In this document: positions 46,125-55,085 of the stretch, piece after piece
Layout: each line of letters begins with the position of its first letter
Numbering within the stretch: the stretch's first letter is position 1
DNA from: Aliiroseovarius sediminilitoris
GTDB lineage: Bacteria; Pseudomonadota; Alphaproteobacteria; Rhodobacterales; Rhodobacteraceae
DNA: 64,000 bases
Direction: 5' to 3'
Assembly (NCBI RefSeq): GCF_900109955.1
Contig: NZ_FOJB01000001.1
Span: 1,736,001 to 1,800,000 of the forward strand
Position numbers and translations under genes: made by a program
The notes under the pieces: generated by a model
Seen by the model: only the letters and a program-made list of their open reading frames with translations
The model's database searches: none
Told to the model about the DNA's origin: nothing

Positions 46125-46365
46125 GGCCGACAATATTGCAAGAATCATAGTCACTTCACTGCATAACTCCAGGGTGGTTAAGAGATGTCCACGCCACAAC
46201 CATAGGTCGTGAATCATGGCGCGAATGCGGCCATATTGCCTGAACTTTACCCGCAAGGATTGAAAACACACTGATTTTCAAAGGTTTTCTTCATAATTTG
46301 GGCGCAAATTGCTAATATGTTCGTATCGCCGGGGGTTATCCGGCTTGTTTTCAGGGGTATTTGAG

Positions 46366-47040
46366 TTGAGCTTGCGTGATATCCGAGTGCAGGAGACCAT
46401 CCCGATCCATTGGACGGGCTTTTCATCGACATCGCCAGTGAATGACCCAATGCGGGGGCGCCACTCCCGCAGGGGCATCGCGTCGTCTGGACTGTCGGCC
46501 AATACGCGGGTCGAAACGTTGCGCGGCCCTGTGATTGCGCGTGAATTGCAGATCGGGGATCAGGTGAAGACCTATGGTGGTGGTTTCTCGACCCTGCGTT
46601 GGGTTGGCACATCACGCGTGGCCGATGAGGCGAGTGTACCGATGCGCCGCACGTCATTTGATGGTCATGAAAGCTCAACGCTTGTGACATCGGACCAATT
46701 GGTTCTTGTATCGCATTATCAGACCGAAATTTTGTTTGGGGCCAATGAAGTGTTGTGCCCGGCCATCCATCTTGCCGACATTGGCATGTTCTCACCAGAT
46801 CCGACCGTGAACCCCATATTCGTGCATCTGCTGTTTGACACCTATGAGCTTGTGAAATGCGGTGATGACTGGTTGGAAAGCCTGCGGCCGAATATGGATC
46901 AAATCGTCGCCGAAGACGCCAAGACAGCGCAGGAAATCCTGTCGCATCTTCCCAAACTGGTCAGCCAACAGGGCCGCGCGGCCTATGTGCGCACAAGACC
47001 CGTCCTGGATGAGCGCGAGGTTGCCTTGCTGTTTGGCTAG
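46366..47040 (+). CDS. Hint-domain protein (Hedgehog/intein-like, PF13403)
   Basis: The start is uncertain; TTG 46366 with AGGGG upstream gives about 224 residues, while the frame is open from 46309. The Hint core is GLSANTRVETLRGPVIARELQIGDQVKTYGGGFSTLRWVG, then LVTSDQLVLVSHYQTEILFGANEVLC. Many family members have a Cys at the first position; here the pattern before TRVETLRGP reads SAN rather than Cys, so self-cleavage is doubtful. No secreted partner or toxin gene is adjacent. Confidence 0.72.
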   Translation: MSLRDIRVQETIPIHWTGFSSTSPVNDPMRGRHSRRGIASSGLSANTRVETLRGPVIARELQIGDQVKTYGGGFSTLRWVGTSRVADEASVPMRRTSFDGHESSTLVTSDQLVLVSHYQTEILFGANEVLCPAIHLADIGMFSPDPTVNPIFVHLLFDTYELVKCGDDWLESLRPNMDQIVAEDAKTAQEILSHLPKLVSQQGRAAYVRTRPVLDEREVALLFG

Positions 47041-47059
47041 AACACGCGAACCGGCGCAA

Positions 47060-47659
47060 TCAGGGCTGCGCGGTCCGCGTCAACCACAATTGCCAATCTT
47101 CGCCCGTATCAATGTCGAAGGCAGCGTGATCGTCCGGAAGGGGAACAATCCGGGTTGGCACGTCCTTTAGGGTGTTTTGTGCGCCTTGATCCCCTTGAAG
47201 AACATCAAGTTTGCTCAGAAACCGTGCGGGAACAAGCACCGGATGGCCGGGGGTAAGGTTCTGCGTTCCACCTCGCAAGATGCAATCTGGACCGAAGGCC
47301 GCACAGACCTGGTTTATGTCCTGAGTTGTCAGGGCTGGCATATCGGCCAGCATGATCAACACTCCATCCAGATCAAGGGGCAACATCCCTATCGCATCCG
47401 ACAGACTGTGGCCCATGCCAAGGCTGGCATTCGGGCAGAAAAGGGGCGTGGCTTTTGTCGCGCGAACAATTTTCAGCCGGTCGGTGTCTTGGTCGGGCAG
47501 GGCGACAAATACAGGACGTCCGGTGGCAAGTGCGGTGTCGATCCGGTCGGCCAGCAAGGGCGCACCGTCACGACCCCGCAGCAACAGCTTGTCCCGCCCC
47601 ATCCGCCGCGACTGGCCTGCGGCCATGATCAAGACTGCAAGGGACGTGGCTTGGGACAT
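47060..47659 (-). CDS. MobA-like nucleotidyltransferase
   Basis: A 199-residue protein with the nucleotide-binding start LAVLIMAAGQSRRMGRDKLLL and LIMLADMPALTTQDI, the MobA/MocA/IspD-like fold. TPGHPVLVPARF fits the MocA or MobA-related subgroup, which adds CMP or GMP to molybdopterin. Without neighbouring mo-cofactor genes or a molybdoenzyme, the nucleotide and acceptor stay open. It runs into the Liv operon end with 7 bases between. Confidence 0.8.
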   Translation of the reverse strand: MSQATSLAVLIMAAGQSRRMGRDKLLLRGRDGAPLLADRIDTALATGRPVFVALPDQDTDRLKIVRATKATPLFCPNASLGMGHSLSDAIGMLPLDLDGVLIMLADMPALTTQDINQVCAAFGPDCILRGGTQNLTPGHPVLVPARFLSKLDVLQGDQGAQNTLKDVPTRIVPLPDDHAAFDIDTGEDWQLWLTRTAQP

Positions 47660-47666
47660 GCCGGTG

Positions 47667-49022
47667 CTACCTCTCGGGGATCAGCCCCCTTGGGCTGAAC
47701 CGCAACACCAAAAGCAAGATGATCCCCATAGAAAACAGGCGCATGTGGGCCGCGGAATCCAGAAGATGCGTTTTCAAGGGCGATCCGTCCGTCATGCCGG
47801 AGGTGACAATCGACATGAGCCAATTGCCGATCGGCTCAACCTGAATCCAGAAAAACCAGATGACGAAAGCCCCCAGCACAGACCCAAGGTTGTTGCCCGA
47901 TCCTCCCACGATCACCATCACCCAGATCAGGAAAGTATAGCGGAGCGGTTGATACGTGCCCGGCGTCAACTGCCCGTCCAGCGTGGTCATCATGGCACCC
48001 GCCAGTCCGCACAAGGCTGACCCGAGCACGAAAATTTGCAAATGGCGGTGGGTCACGTCCTTGCCCATCGCCCTTGCTGCGACCTCGTTGTCGCGAATGG
48101 CGCGCATCATGCGACCCCAAGGCGATTTCAGGGACAATTGCGCCAAGATCACCAGCACCACCAACACAATTGTGAACAGCAGCGAATAGGACAGCTTCAC
48201 CGCCAGCGTCGAGGCCGTGGTGACGTTCATACCGATCGCATCGGCCTTTTGGATGAAACTGGTGCTTTGTTGCAAGTCCACCTCATACGGCACGGGGCGG
48301 GGCAGTCCGATCACGTTTTTCACACCACGGCCAAGCCAGTCTTCGTTCTTGACGACGGCAAGGATGATCTCGGCGATACCCAGCGTTGCAATGGCAAGGT
48401 AATCCGACCGCAAGCCAAGTGCGGTCTTGCCGACCAGCCATGCGGCCCCCGCCGCCAGCAATCCGCCCACCGGCCAAGCCAGCAGGGTCATATATCCATG
48501 GCCACGGTAATTGTCTTGACCGCCGGGATTCAACCCGCCCAGATATCCGGTTTGCGCCGGATTGATCGCCTCGACCCCTGCGACGCCCGCATCGAATATC
48601 CAGCGGAAGACGACGAAACCGACCACAAGCGTGGCAAACATGACCAGCGCGCGCAAACGCCCTTGCGCCAGGGTCTTGTATTGCCAGACCATCAGCATGA
48701 TCGTGCCCGCGCCCATGATAAGGCCCGCGACGATCCTGAATCCGCCCGCGCCCCAAGCCCCGGGGGTGGGGGGCATCGCGATCAGGACTGTGGCCAATCC
48801 TCCCAAAGCGACAAAGCCCATGATCCCGACATTGAACAGGCCCGCATAACCCCATTGCAAATTCACACCCAACGCCATCACGGCAGAAATCAGCGCCATG
48901 TTCAGGATGGTCAGGGAGGAGTTCCAACTGCCCGCAAAGATCCACCAGTCCGTGGAACCTTGCAGAACGAACAGAAGCGCCACCAGCGCAAACAGAAGCG
49001 GTGTGCGAAGGGATTGGCTCAT
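47667..49022 (-). CDS. Liv-type ABC transporter permease LivM-like
   Basis: A 451-residue membrane protein, longer than usual LivM (about 330-420). The conserved region runs ISAVMALGVNLQWGYAGLFNVGIMGF, then AIATLGIAEIILAVVKNEDW, and SPWGRMMRAIRDNEVAARAMGKDVTHRHLQIF with the EAA-like loop that meets the ATPase. Its start overlaps the livH stop by 4 bases. It is the last gene of the operon. Confidence 0.9.
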   Translation of the reverse strand: MSQSLRTPLLFALVALLFVLQGSTDWWIFAGSWNSSLTILNMALISAVMALGVNLQWGYAGLFNVGIMGFVALGGLATVLIAMPPTPGAWGAGGFRIVAGLIMGAGTIMLMVWQYKTLAQGRLRALVMFATLVVGFVVFRWIFDAGVAGVEAINPAQTGYLGGLNPGGQDNYRGHGYMTLLAWPVGGLLAAGAAWLVGKTALGLRSDYLAIATLGIAEIILAVVKNEDWLGRGVKNVIGLPRPVPYEVDLQQSTSFIQKADAIGMNVTTASTLAVKLSYSLLFTIVLVVLVILAQLSLKSPWGRMMRAIRDNEVAARAMGKDVTHRHLQIFVLGSALCGLAGAMMTTLDGQLTPGTYQPLRYTFLIWVMVIVGGSGNNLGSVLGAFVIWFFWIQVEPIGNWLMSIVTSGMTDGSPLKTHLLDSAAHMRLFSMGIILLLVLRFSPRGLIPER

Positions 49023-50029
49023 ACCGATTGCCCCTTGAATAGACCCGTGGGTTTGAACAGCAACACGATGATCAGAATGACAAAGCTGACCGCGAATTTG
49101 TAGTCGGTGGACATCAACTGCACGAGGCTGGACGGCTCAAGACTTTCGGGCAGCACATAGGTCGCGACCTTCTTCCACGCATAGGTCACTGCGACCTCGG
49201 AAAAGGCGATGACGAAGCCGCCCGCGATGGCCCCCAGCGGGTTGCCCAGCCCACCGACAATGGCCGAGGCGAAGATCGGCAGCAGAAGCTGGAAATAGGT
49301 GAACGGCTTGAAGGTCTTGTCCAGACCGTAAAGCACGCCTGCGATGGTGATCAGACCGGCCACGATGATCCATGTGATCATCACGACGCGTTCGGGATTG
49401 ATACCGGACAGCAGCGCCAGATCCTCGTTGTCGGAAAAGGCGCGCATGGATTTCCCGGTGCGCGTCTTGTTCAGGAACCAGAACAGCGCGGCGACGACGA
49501 TGACAGCGGTCACGATGGTCAGGCCCTGGCTGGTCTTGAACGCCAATCCTTCCTCCAGCCCGGTCATGGTCTTGAAGTCGCGCGCGCTGATGATGAAACG
49601 TGCGCCGTCACCGAATTGCTGGTCATCGGGACCGATGATGAAGCGCACAACACCGTTCATGATGAACATCACGCCCATCGAGGCCATCACAAACACGATG
49701 GGTTTGGCTTTGACCCGGCGATAGAACCGATAGACCACGCGGTCGGTGGCCAGCAGCATCAAGGCGGTTCCGACGATACCGAAGGGCAGAGCCAGAAGCG
49801 CGGTGGGCAGCGGGTCGATGGACAGGCCCATCGACTGGAACCACCAGGTGACAAGGATCGTCACCATCGCCCCGAAGGCCATGCTGTCGCCATGCGCAAA
49901 GTTCGAGAACCGCAGGATGCCGTAAATCAGCGTGACGCCCAGCGCACCCAGCGCCAGCTGGCTGCCATAGGCCATCGCGGGGATCACGACGAAGTTGAGA
50001 AGCGCCACAATGGCGTTCAGAAGATCCAT
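49019..50029 (-). CDS. Liv-type ABC transporter permease LivH-like
   Basis: A 336-residue permease from 50029 (an ATG at 50047 is also open). It has AYGSQLALGALGVTLIYGILRFSNFAHGD, the family signature, and MRAFSDNEDLALLSGINPERVVMITWIIV, the ATPase-contact loop. The start shares a base with the stop of the small secreted-protein gene upstream (TGATG), which implies coupled translation. Confidence 0.9.
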   Translation of the reverse strand: MDLLNAIVALLNFVVIPAMAYGSQLALGALGVTLIYGILRFSNFAHGDSMAFGAMVTILVTWWFQSMGLSIDPLPTALLALPFGIVGTALMLLATDRVVYRFYRRVKAKPIVFVMASMGVMFIMNGVVRFIIGPDDQQFGDGARFIISARDFKTMTGLEEGLAFKTSQGLTIVTAVIVVAALFWFLNKTRTGKSMRAFSDNEDLALLSGINPERVVMITWIIVAGLITIAGVLYGLDKTFKPFTYFQLLLPIFASAIVGGLGNPLGAIAGGFVIAFSEVAVTYAWKKVATYVLPESLEPSSLVQLMSTDYKFAVSFVILIIVLLFKPTGLFKGQSV

Positions 50030-50376
50030 CAGAACTCTCCCTCGCATGTGCCCAGATAGGTGATCGACGTGGGCCCGTCATTGGAGTGGGCAGTAAAGCG
50101 CGCAGTGCCGGCATTGCGCGATAACAGGTATTCCGCGCCTTCGCCGGTGGCGAAGACGGTGGTCACGGGCGCGTCATTCTTTACGCCCACGACGGTCAGA
50201 TCGCCAAAATCCGTGACCAGTTTCGCGTCGTCCAACGCGGCGGTCAGCGAAAAGCTGGTGTCCTGACAGGCCTCGGCTTCATAGCATTCTGTGGTGAAGG
50301 TGCAGGTCTGAGCAAGGGCGGGCAGGGCGACAAAGCTGGTCGCGGCGGCCATGCAAATATGTTTCAGCATCCTCAT
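50029..50376 (-). CDS. Small secreted protein embedded in the Liv operon
   Basis: A 115-residue protein with a signal peptide ending at ALAQT. The mature part has four cysteines (QTC, TEC, EAC, GTC) and no known family. Its start overlaps the livF stop by 4 bases (ATGA), and its stop overlaps the livH start by one base (TGATG). Double coupling in the middle of the transporter operon suggests a role with this transporter, perhaps as a periplasmic helper. That is inference. Confidence 0.75.
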   Translation of the reverse strand: MRMLKHICMAAATSFVALPALAQTCTFTTECYEAEACQDTSFSLTAALDDAKLVTDFGDLTVVGVKNDAPVTTVFATGEGAEYLLSRNAGTARFTAHSNDGPTSITYLGTCEGEF

Positions 50377-51200
50377 CCCCCCAAGAACGACCGGCGCACT
50401 TCGGGGTCCGCCAACAGTTCTTTTCCGGTGCCTGTATGCGCGTTCGCGCCCTGCACCAGAACATAGCCTTTATCCGCAATTTCAAGCGCTTGCCGCGCGT
50501 TCTGTTCCACCATCAAGATCGAGATGCCAGTGCGCGCCACTTCGATGATCCGGTCAAACAGCTCGTCCATCACGATGGGGCTGACGCCGGCGGTGGGCTC
50601 GTCCAGCATCAGAACTTTCGGTTTGGTCATCAGAGCGCGCCCCACGGCAACCTGCTGTCGCTGGCCCCCCGACAACTCGCCCGCGGCCTGGTTGCGCTTC
50701 TCATAAAGGATCGGGAACAACTCATAGACCTGCGCCATGGTCTGGGAAATGTCATCCTCGCGAATGAACGCCCCCATTTCGAGGTTTTCCTTAACGGTCA
50801 TTGACGTGAAAATATTCTGGGTTTGCGGCACGAAGCCCATGCCCTTATGGACACGCGCCTGCGGGGACAGGTCGGTGATATCCTCGCCATCCAGCCGGAC
50901 CGAGCCTTGCCGCAAGTTCAGCATCCCGAACACGGCTTTCATGCCGGTGGATTTGCCCGCGCCATTGGGGCCGACGATCACCGCAATCTGGCCTTTGTCC
51001 ACGGCGATGGTGCAGTCATGCAGAATGTCGGGGCCGGATTTCCCATAACCGCCGGTCATGCTGTCACCAATCAGAAAGGCATCGCCCGTGTGCATCTGGT
51101 GCCCGGTGCCGGTGGCCGGGATCATCGAGCCCTGACCCTTTGGGTTTACGATCGACGCATCCTTGTTGCCGCGATCGTCCTGATAGGGGTTCCCGCTCAT
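50373..51200 (-). CDS. Liv-type ABC transporter ATPase LivF-like
   Basis: A 275-residue ATPase. Walker A is VGPNGAGKST, the signature is LSGGQRQQVAVGRAL, Walker B is VLMLDEPTAG, and SILMVEQNARQALEIADKGYVL follows. About 35 extra residues, mostly polar and probably disordered, come before the usual N-terminus. It starts 4 bases before the livG stop. Confidence 0.92.
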   Translation of the reverse strand: MSGNPYQDDRGNKDASIVNPKGQGSMIPATGTGHQMHTGDAFLIGDSMTGGYGKSGPDILHDCTIAVDKGQIAVIVGPNGAGKSTGMKAVFGMLNLRQGSVRLDGEDITDLSPQARVHKGMGFVPQTQNIFTSMTVKENLEMGAFIREDDISQTMAQVYELFPILYEKRNQAAGELSGGQRQQVAVGRALMTKPKVLMLDEPTAGVSPIVMDELFDRIIEVARTGISILMVEQNARQALEIADKGYVLVQGANAHTGTGKELLADPEVRRSFLGG

Positions 51201-51979
51201 GCGCCTACCTTATCCCTGTTTTTCAAACCGGTGCCCAGATAGGCCTCGATCACGTGTTCGTTGGCCTTGATCTCGTCCAGCGTGCCTTGGGCCAGCACCT
51301 TGCCTTCGGCCATGCAGATCACCGGGTCGCAAAGGCGGTCGATGAAATCCATGTCGTGTTCAATCACCACGAAAGTATAGCCGCGTTCTTCGTTCAGACG
51401 TTTGATGGCGTCGGCAATCGTGTAGAGCAGCGTGCGGTTCACACCCGCGCCGACCTCGTCCAGGAAAACGATCCTGGCGTCGACCATCATAGTGCGGCCC
51501 AGTTCCAGCAGCTTTTTCTGCCCGCCCGAGATTTCGCCCGCGCGCAGGTCGGCGATGTGGGAAATGGTCAGAAACTCAAGCACTTCATCGGCCTTGGCAC
51601 GCAGGGCGCGTTCTTCATCGGCAATGCGTTTGCGGCCAAACCACGTGTTCCAGAGTTGTTCGCCCGTCTGCCCGCCGGGCACCATCATCAGGTTCTCGCG
51701 GCAGGTCATCGAGCCGAACTCATGCGCAATCTGGAACGTGCGCAGAAGCCCCTTGTGAAACAATTCGTGCGGCGGCAATCCGGTGATGTCTTCGCCCGCC
51801 ATGGTGATCCGGCCCGATGTCGGTTGCAGCACCCCGGCAATCACGTTGAACAAGGTGGTCTTGCCCGCGCCGTTGGGTCCGATCAACCCGGTGATCGAGC
51901 GTTCCTCGATCCGCATTGTCGCGCCGTCCACTGCGTGAAAGCCGCCAAAATGCTTGTGAACGTCTTCGATGACGATCAT
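51197..51979 (-). CDS. Liv-type ABC transporter ATPase LivG-like
   Basis: A 260-residue ATPase starting at 51979. Walker A is IGPNGAGKTTLFNVIAG, the signature is ISGGQKKLLELGRTM and Walker B is IVFLDEVGAGVN, followed by VIEHDMDFIDRLCDPVICM. In Walker B the usual proline after DE is replaced by V (DEVGAG), a change tolerated in this subgroup. It lies 93 bases downstream of the binding-protein gene. Confidence 0.92.
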   Translation of the reverse strand: MIVIEDVHKHFGGFHAVDGATMRIEERSITGLIGPNGAGKTTLFNVIAGVLQPTSGRITMAGEDITGLPPHELFHKGLLRTFQIAHEFGSMTCRENLMMVPGGQTGEQLWNTWFGRKRIADEERALRAKADEVLEFLTISHIADLRAGEISGGQKKLLELGRTMMVDARIVFLDEVGAGVNRTLLYTIADAIKRLNEERGYTFVVIEHDMDFIDRLCDPVICMAEGKVLAQGTLDEIKANEHVIEAYLGTGLKNRDKVGA

Positions 51980-52023
51980 GTCTGTCCCCTCTCGCAACCG
52001 GAAGTAGGCCGCCCGCCTTACCA

Positions 52024-52052
52024 AAACAGCCCGGAAAACATCCGGGCTGTTT
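52024..52052 (-). terminator. Hairpin between binding-protein gene and livG
   Basis: AAACAGCCCGGA and TCCGGGCTGTTT form a perfect 12-pair stem with a 5-base loop. The tail read on the minus strand is only TTTTGG, so it may be partial. It would lower expression of the permease and ATPase genes relative to the binding protein. Confidence 0.7.
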
Positions 52053-52072
52053 CGTTAGGTTTATAAGGTTGT

Positions 52073-53257
52073 TTAGTGGAACTTAACAGCCTCGATGGCG
52101 CCATCTTTGATTTCGATCTCACGATAGCTGCCACCGCTTTCACCGGGGCCGATCAGTTCAACGTCCGAGCCGCCGACATAGTCGATGTCGCCGCCTGCTG
52201 CGAGGATCTCAAGACCTTTCGCCAGCTCACCAGGGCCGATGGGTTCGCCGGGGGCGTTGGCCACTTCGGTCACGGCTGCGCTGACGGCAGCGCCGTCGGT
52301 AGACCCTGCGGCCTGCATCGCCAGAAGCAGGACAGCGGCGCTGTCATAGCCTTCCTTGGCATAAGGCGACGTGCCGTCGATCCCGCCAGCGGCCAGCATT
52401 TCTTCCAGCTTGCCAGCGCCGTCATTTGACGAGCTCGGGTGTTGGCCGAAGCTGCCGTCGATGTCGCTGCCGAACTTCTGGGTCAGGATGTCAGACACCA
52501 TGCCGTCGGGAAGAACGAATGTGTCAAACGCACCGGTGTCAAGCGAGCCCTGGATGATGCCCGAACCGCCCTGGTCCGAGTATCCCGCCACCACAAGCGC
52601 CTGACCGCCAGCAGATGCCAGCGCGCCAACCTCGGCCGAATAGTCGGCTTTGCCTTCTTCGTGGGCGGCGTTGATGGTCACAGTGCCACCGGCTGCTTCA
52701 AACGCGGCCGCGAAGCTGTCGGCCAGACCCTTCCCATAGTCGTTGTTGGTATAGGTAAGCGCCACTTCGTTGATGCCACGGCTGGTGATGATATCGGCCA
52801 TGATCTCGCCCTGACGCGCATCGGACGGGGCCATGCGGAAGAACAGTCCGTTGTCTTCGATGGTCGACAAACCTGGCGACGTGGCTGACGGCGAGATCTG
52901 CACGATCCCGTTGGGCAAAGCCACGCTGGTCAGAACCGCACCGGTCGCGCCCGAGCACATTGCGCCGACGATACCGGCGACGCCTTCACCCGTGACCAGA
53001 CGTTCGGCGGCTGCGGTGGCTGCGGCGGCATCGACGCAGGTTGAATCACCGCGCACGGCCGTCACAGTGGACCCGTTCATGAACAAGCCCGAATCGTTGA
53101 CTTCTGCGATGGCCATTTCCGCGCCGCCCGCGATGTGGGGCGCCAGCGATTCAAGCGGGCCGGTGAAGCCAAGAAGGACACCCACCTTCACTTCTTCTGC
53201 AAAGGCTGCGCCGCTCATCAGTGCGCTGGCGGCGGTTGCCATAAGAATCTTTTTCAT
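52073..53257 (-). CDS. Liv-type ABC transporter substrate-binding protein
   Basis: A 394-residue protein with GGGAG upstream of 53257 and a signal peptide ending at GAAFAEE. The type 1 binding fold shows in EVKVGVLLGFTGPLESLAPH, ADGSTVTAVRGDST-like NGSTVTAVRGDSTC, ISPSATSPGL, FFRMAPSDARQGE and YTNNDYGKGL. It is the first gene of the operon and is separated by a hairpin from the rest. The ligand may be a branched-chain amino acid or another amide or urea-like solute; this cannot be settled by sequence. Confidence 0.93.
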   Translation of the reverse strand: MKKILMATAASALMSGAAFAEEVKVGVLLGFTGPLESLAPHIAGGAEMAIAEVNDSGLFMNGSTVTAVRGDSTCVDAAAATAAAERLVTGEGVAGIVGAMCSGATGAVLTSVALPNGIVQISPSATSPGLSTIEDNGLFFRMAPSDARQGEIMADIITSRGINEVALTYTNNDYGKGLADSFAAAFEAAGGTVTINAAHEEGKADYSAEVGALASAGGQALVVAGYSDQGGSGIIQGSLDTGAFDTFVLPDGMVSDILTQKFGSDIDGSFGQHPSSSNDGAGKLEEMLAAGGIDGTSPYAKEGYDSAAVLLLAMQAAGSTDGAAVSAAVTEVANAPGEPIGPGELAKGLEILAAGGDIDYVGGSDVELIGPGESGGSYREIEIKDGAIEAVKFH

Positions 53258-53355
53258 ACTTTCTCTCCCAGTTGGAAAATATCCGAAGGCGAGCCTAGGC
53301 AAGCGTTTCGGAAAAGAAAAGAGCCAAGCGGTGTCGGACGGAAAAAAGCGGCACG

Positions 53356-53862
53356 TCACGCTTGGCGTTGGGGTCGGGACAGGTCGTAGTAGGTGCTGTC
53401 ACACCATTCCCCGTTCACCTGCAAGGTGTTTTCGGCATGGCCCGTCACCTGAAACCCAAGCCGACTCAGCAGCCGGGCCGAGGTGATGTTGCGCGGGTCG
53501 ATTTCGGCAGTGATCCTGTCAATCTGCGGATGCCGGTCCCAGGCGGCGTTCAGGACAGCCCCAAGGGCTTCGTGGGCCAACCCCTGGCCCCAATGATCGG
53601 GATGCAGGATGTATCCCAGTTCGGCAATGCGCCAAAGACCGGCCTTGCCAATCACCCGGCCTTGATGCTCGACGACAAATTCAACGCCGGTGGCCGTGTG
53701 CGACCGAATCATGTCGTGCAGCACCTGTTGCGTCTGCGCGCGCTGGGTATGGGCGGGATGGCTCCAGTATCGCATGGCCTCAACGTTGCCAAACACCCTG
53801 TGCAGGGCATCCAGATCGTCCTGTCGCGGCGCGCGCAGGCACAACCGGTCGGTTCGGATCAC
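53356..53862 (-). CDS. GNAT acetyltransferase (RimJ/RimL-like)
   Basis: A 168-residue GNAT with a GTG start that overlaps the GlxA-type regulator stop by 4 bases. Motifs: IRTDRLCLRAPRQDDLDALHRVFG, VIGKAGLWRIAELGYILHPDHWGQGLAHEALGAV and DPRNITSARLLSRLGFQVTG. Substrate unknown; co-transcription with the regulator is likely. Confidence 0.85.
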   Translation of the reverse strand: MIRTDRLCLRAPRQDDLDALHRVFGNVEAMRYWSHPAHTQRAQTQQVLHDMIRSHTATGVEFVVEHQGRVIGKAGLWRIAELGYILHPDHWGQGLAHEALGAVLNAAWDRHPQIDRITAEIDPRNITSARLLSRLGFQVTGHAENTLQVNGEWCDSTYYDLSRPQRQA

Positions 53863-54848
53863 GTCGCGACGCGAGTGGCGTGGCTGCCACGTTCACGATA
53901 AGGCGTTGTGTCATAATGCGACCGATAGCACTTCGAGAAATGCGACGGGCTTGAAAAGCCACAGGCCAGCGCCACATTGATCACGCTCATATCCGTTTGC
54001 ATCAACAGATTGCGGGCCTTCTGAAGCCGCAACTCCATGTAATACCGCTTGGGCGAACGGTTCAGATAGCGCCGGAACAACCGTTCAAGCTGTCGTGTCG
54101 ACATGCCCACGTCGGCAGCAAGGATTGACGGCGAAATAGGCTCTTCGATATTGGCTTCCATCTTCTGGATCACATCGCTGAGCTTGGGATGGCGCACACC
54201 GATCCGTGTGGGCACCGACAGGCGCTGGGTGTCGCGGTCAGTGCGGATCGAGGTATAGATTTGCTGGTCGGCGACGATATTGGCGATGTCCTCGCCATGT
54301 TCATCCGCAATCAGTTTCAGCATCAGGTCAATCGACGAAGTGCCGCCTGCTGCGGTCATGATATTGCCGTCGATCACAAATACGCGTTTTGTCAGATCGA
54401 CCTCGTCGAAGGCTTCGGCGAAGCTGTCGTGGTTTTCCCAGTGAATGGTCGCGCGTTTGTCGTTCAACAGACCTGCCTTGGCGATCACATGTGCGGCGGT
54501 GCACAAGCCTGCGACTTTGACGCCACGGCGCGCTTCACGCCGCAACCAGTTCAAAAGCTTTTGTGAACAATGGGTCTGAACATCCACACCCGAGCAGATG
54601 ATCACTGTATCGTCGCGCCGAAGCTCGCCCAGATCACTATCCAGATTGAACGACGGCCCGGCAGACGATGTAATGGTCTGTCCGCCTTCGCCCATGATCA
54701 CCCATTCATAAAGCGTTCGTCCGGCGGCGCGGTTGGCAATGCGCAACGCGTCCACGGCGCCCGCAAAGCTGAGCAGCGTAAACCCTTCGACAAGCACGAA
54801 AACAAACCGTTGGGGGGCCGAGCGCGTCGATACGGGTTTTTCAGTCAT
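53859..54848 (-). CDS. GlxA-family AraC-type transcriptional regulator
   Basis: Start at ATG 54848 (AAGGTGA before it) gives 329 residues; a GTG at 54857 is possible. The N-terminal DJ-1/PfpI-like domain has FVFVLVEGFTLLSFAGAVDALRIAN, VIICSGVDVQTH and the elbow cysteine in AGLCTAAHVIAKAG. The C-terminal AraC HTH has ILAADVGMSTRQLERLFRRYL and ALACGFSSPSHFSKCYRSHYDTTP. Relatives such as GbdR sense glycine betaine or other quaternary amines in some bacteria; the inducer here is unknown. Confidence 0.87.
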   Translation of the reverse strand: MTEKPVSTRSAPQRFVFVLVEGFTLLSFAGAVDALRIANRAAGRTLYEWVIMGEGGQTITSSAGPSFNLDSDLGELRRDDTVIICSGVDVQTHCSQKLLNWLRREARRGVKVAGLCTAAHVIAKAGLLNDKRATIHWENHDSFAEAFDEVDLTKRVFVIDGNIMTAAGGTSSIDLMLKLIADEHGEDIANIVADQQIYTSIRTDRDTQRLSVPTRIGVRHPKLSDVIQKMEANIEEPISPSILAADVGMSTRQLERLFRRYLNRSPKRYYMELRLQKARNLLMQTDMSVINVALACGFSSPSHFSKCYRSHYDTTPYRERGSHATRVAT

Positions 54849-55085
54849 CCGAGTCACCTTGTGCAGATCGGTCTCTTTGTGTTGCCGGGGACCACATCAG
54901 GTTTGAACGGATGCGGCAAGAGCGAAACCGCCGACATTTACACAACCAGTCAGGACTGGCCTTTCAGGACCTTAACGCGACCTATCCCTATTCCATAACG
55001 GTAATTGCACGTTAGCGCTGACCGCGCTAGAAGAAGGGCCTTAAACCCGCAGCCGCGGGATCATGACGCAAGACGGAGCAGAGAC

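Noticed and set aside
48036-49103. 355-codon plus-strand frame opposite livM
   Set aside because: It is extremely rich in Gln, His and Arg, an antisense artefact of membrane-protein codons.
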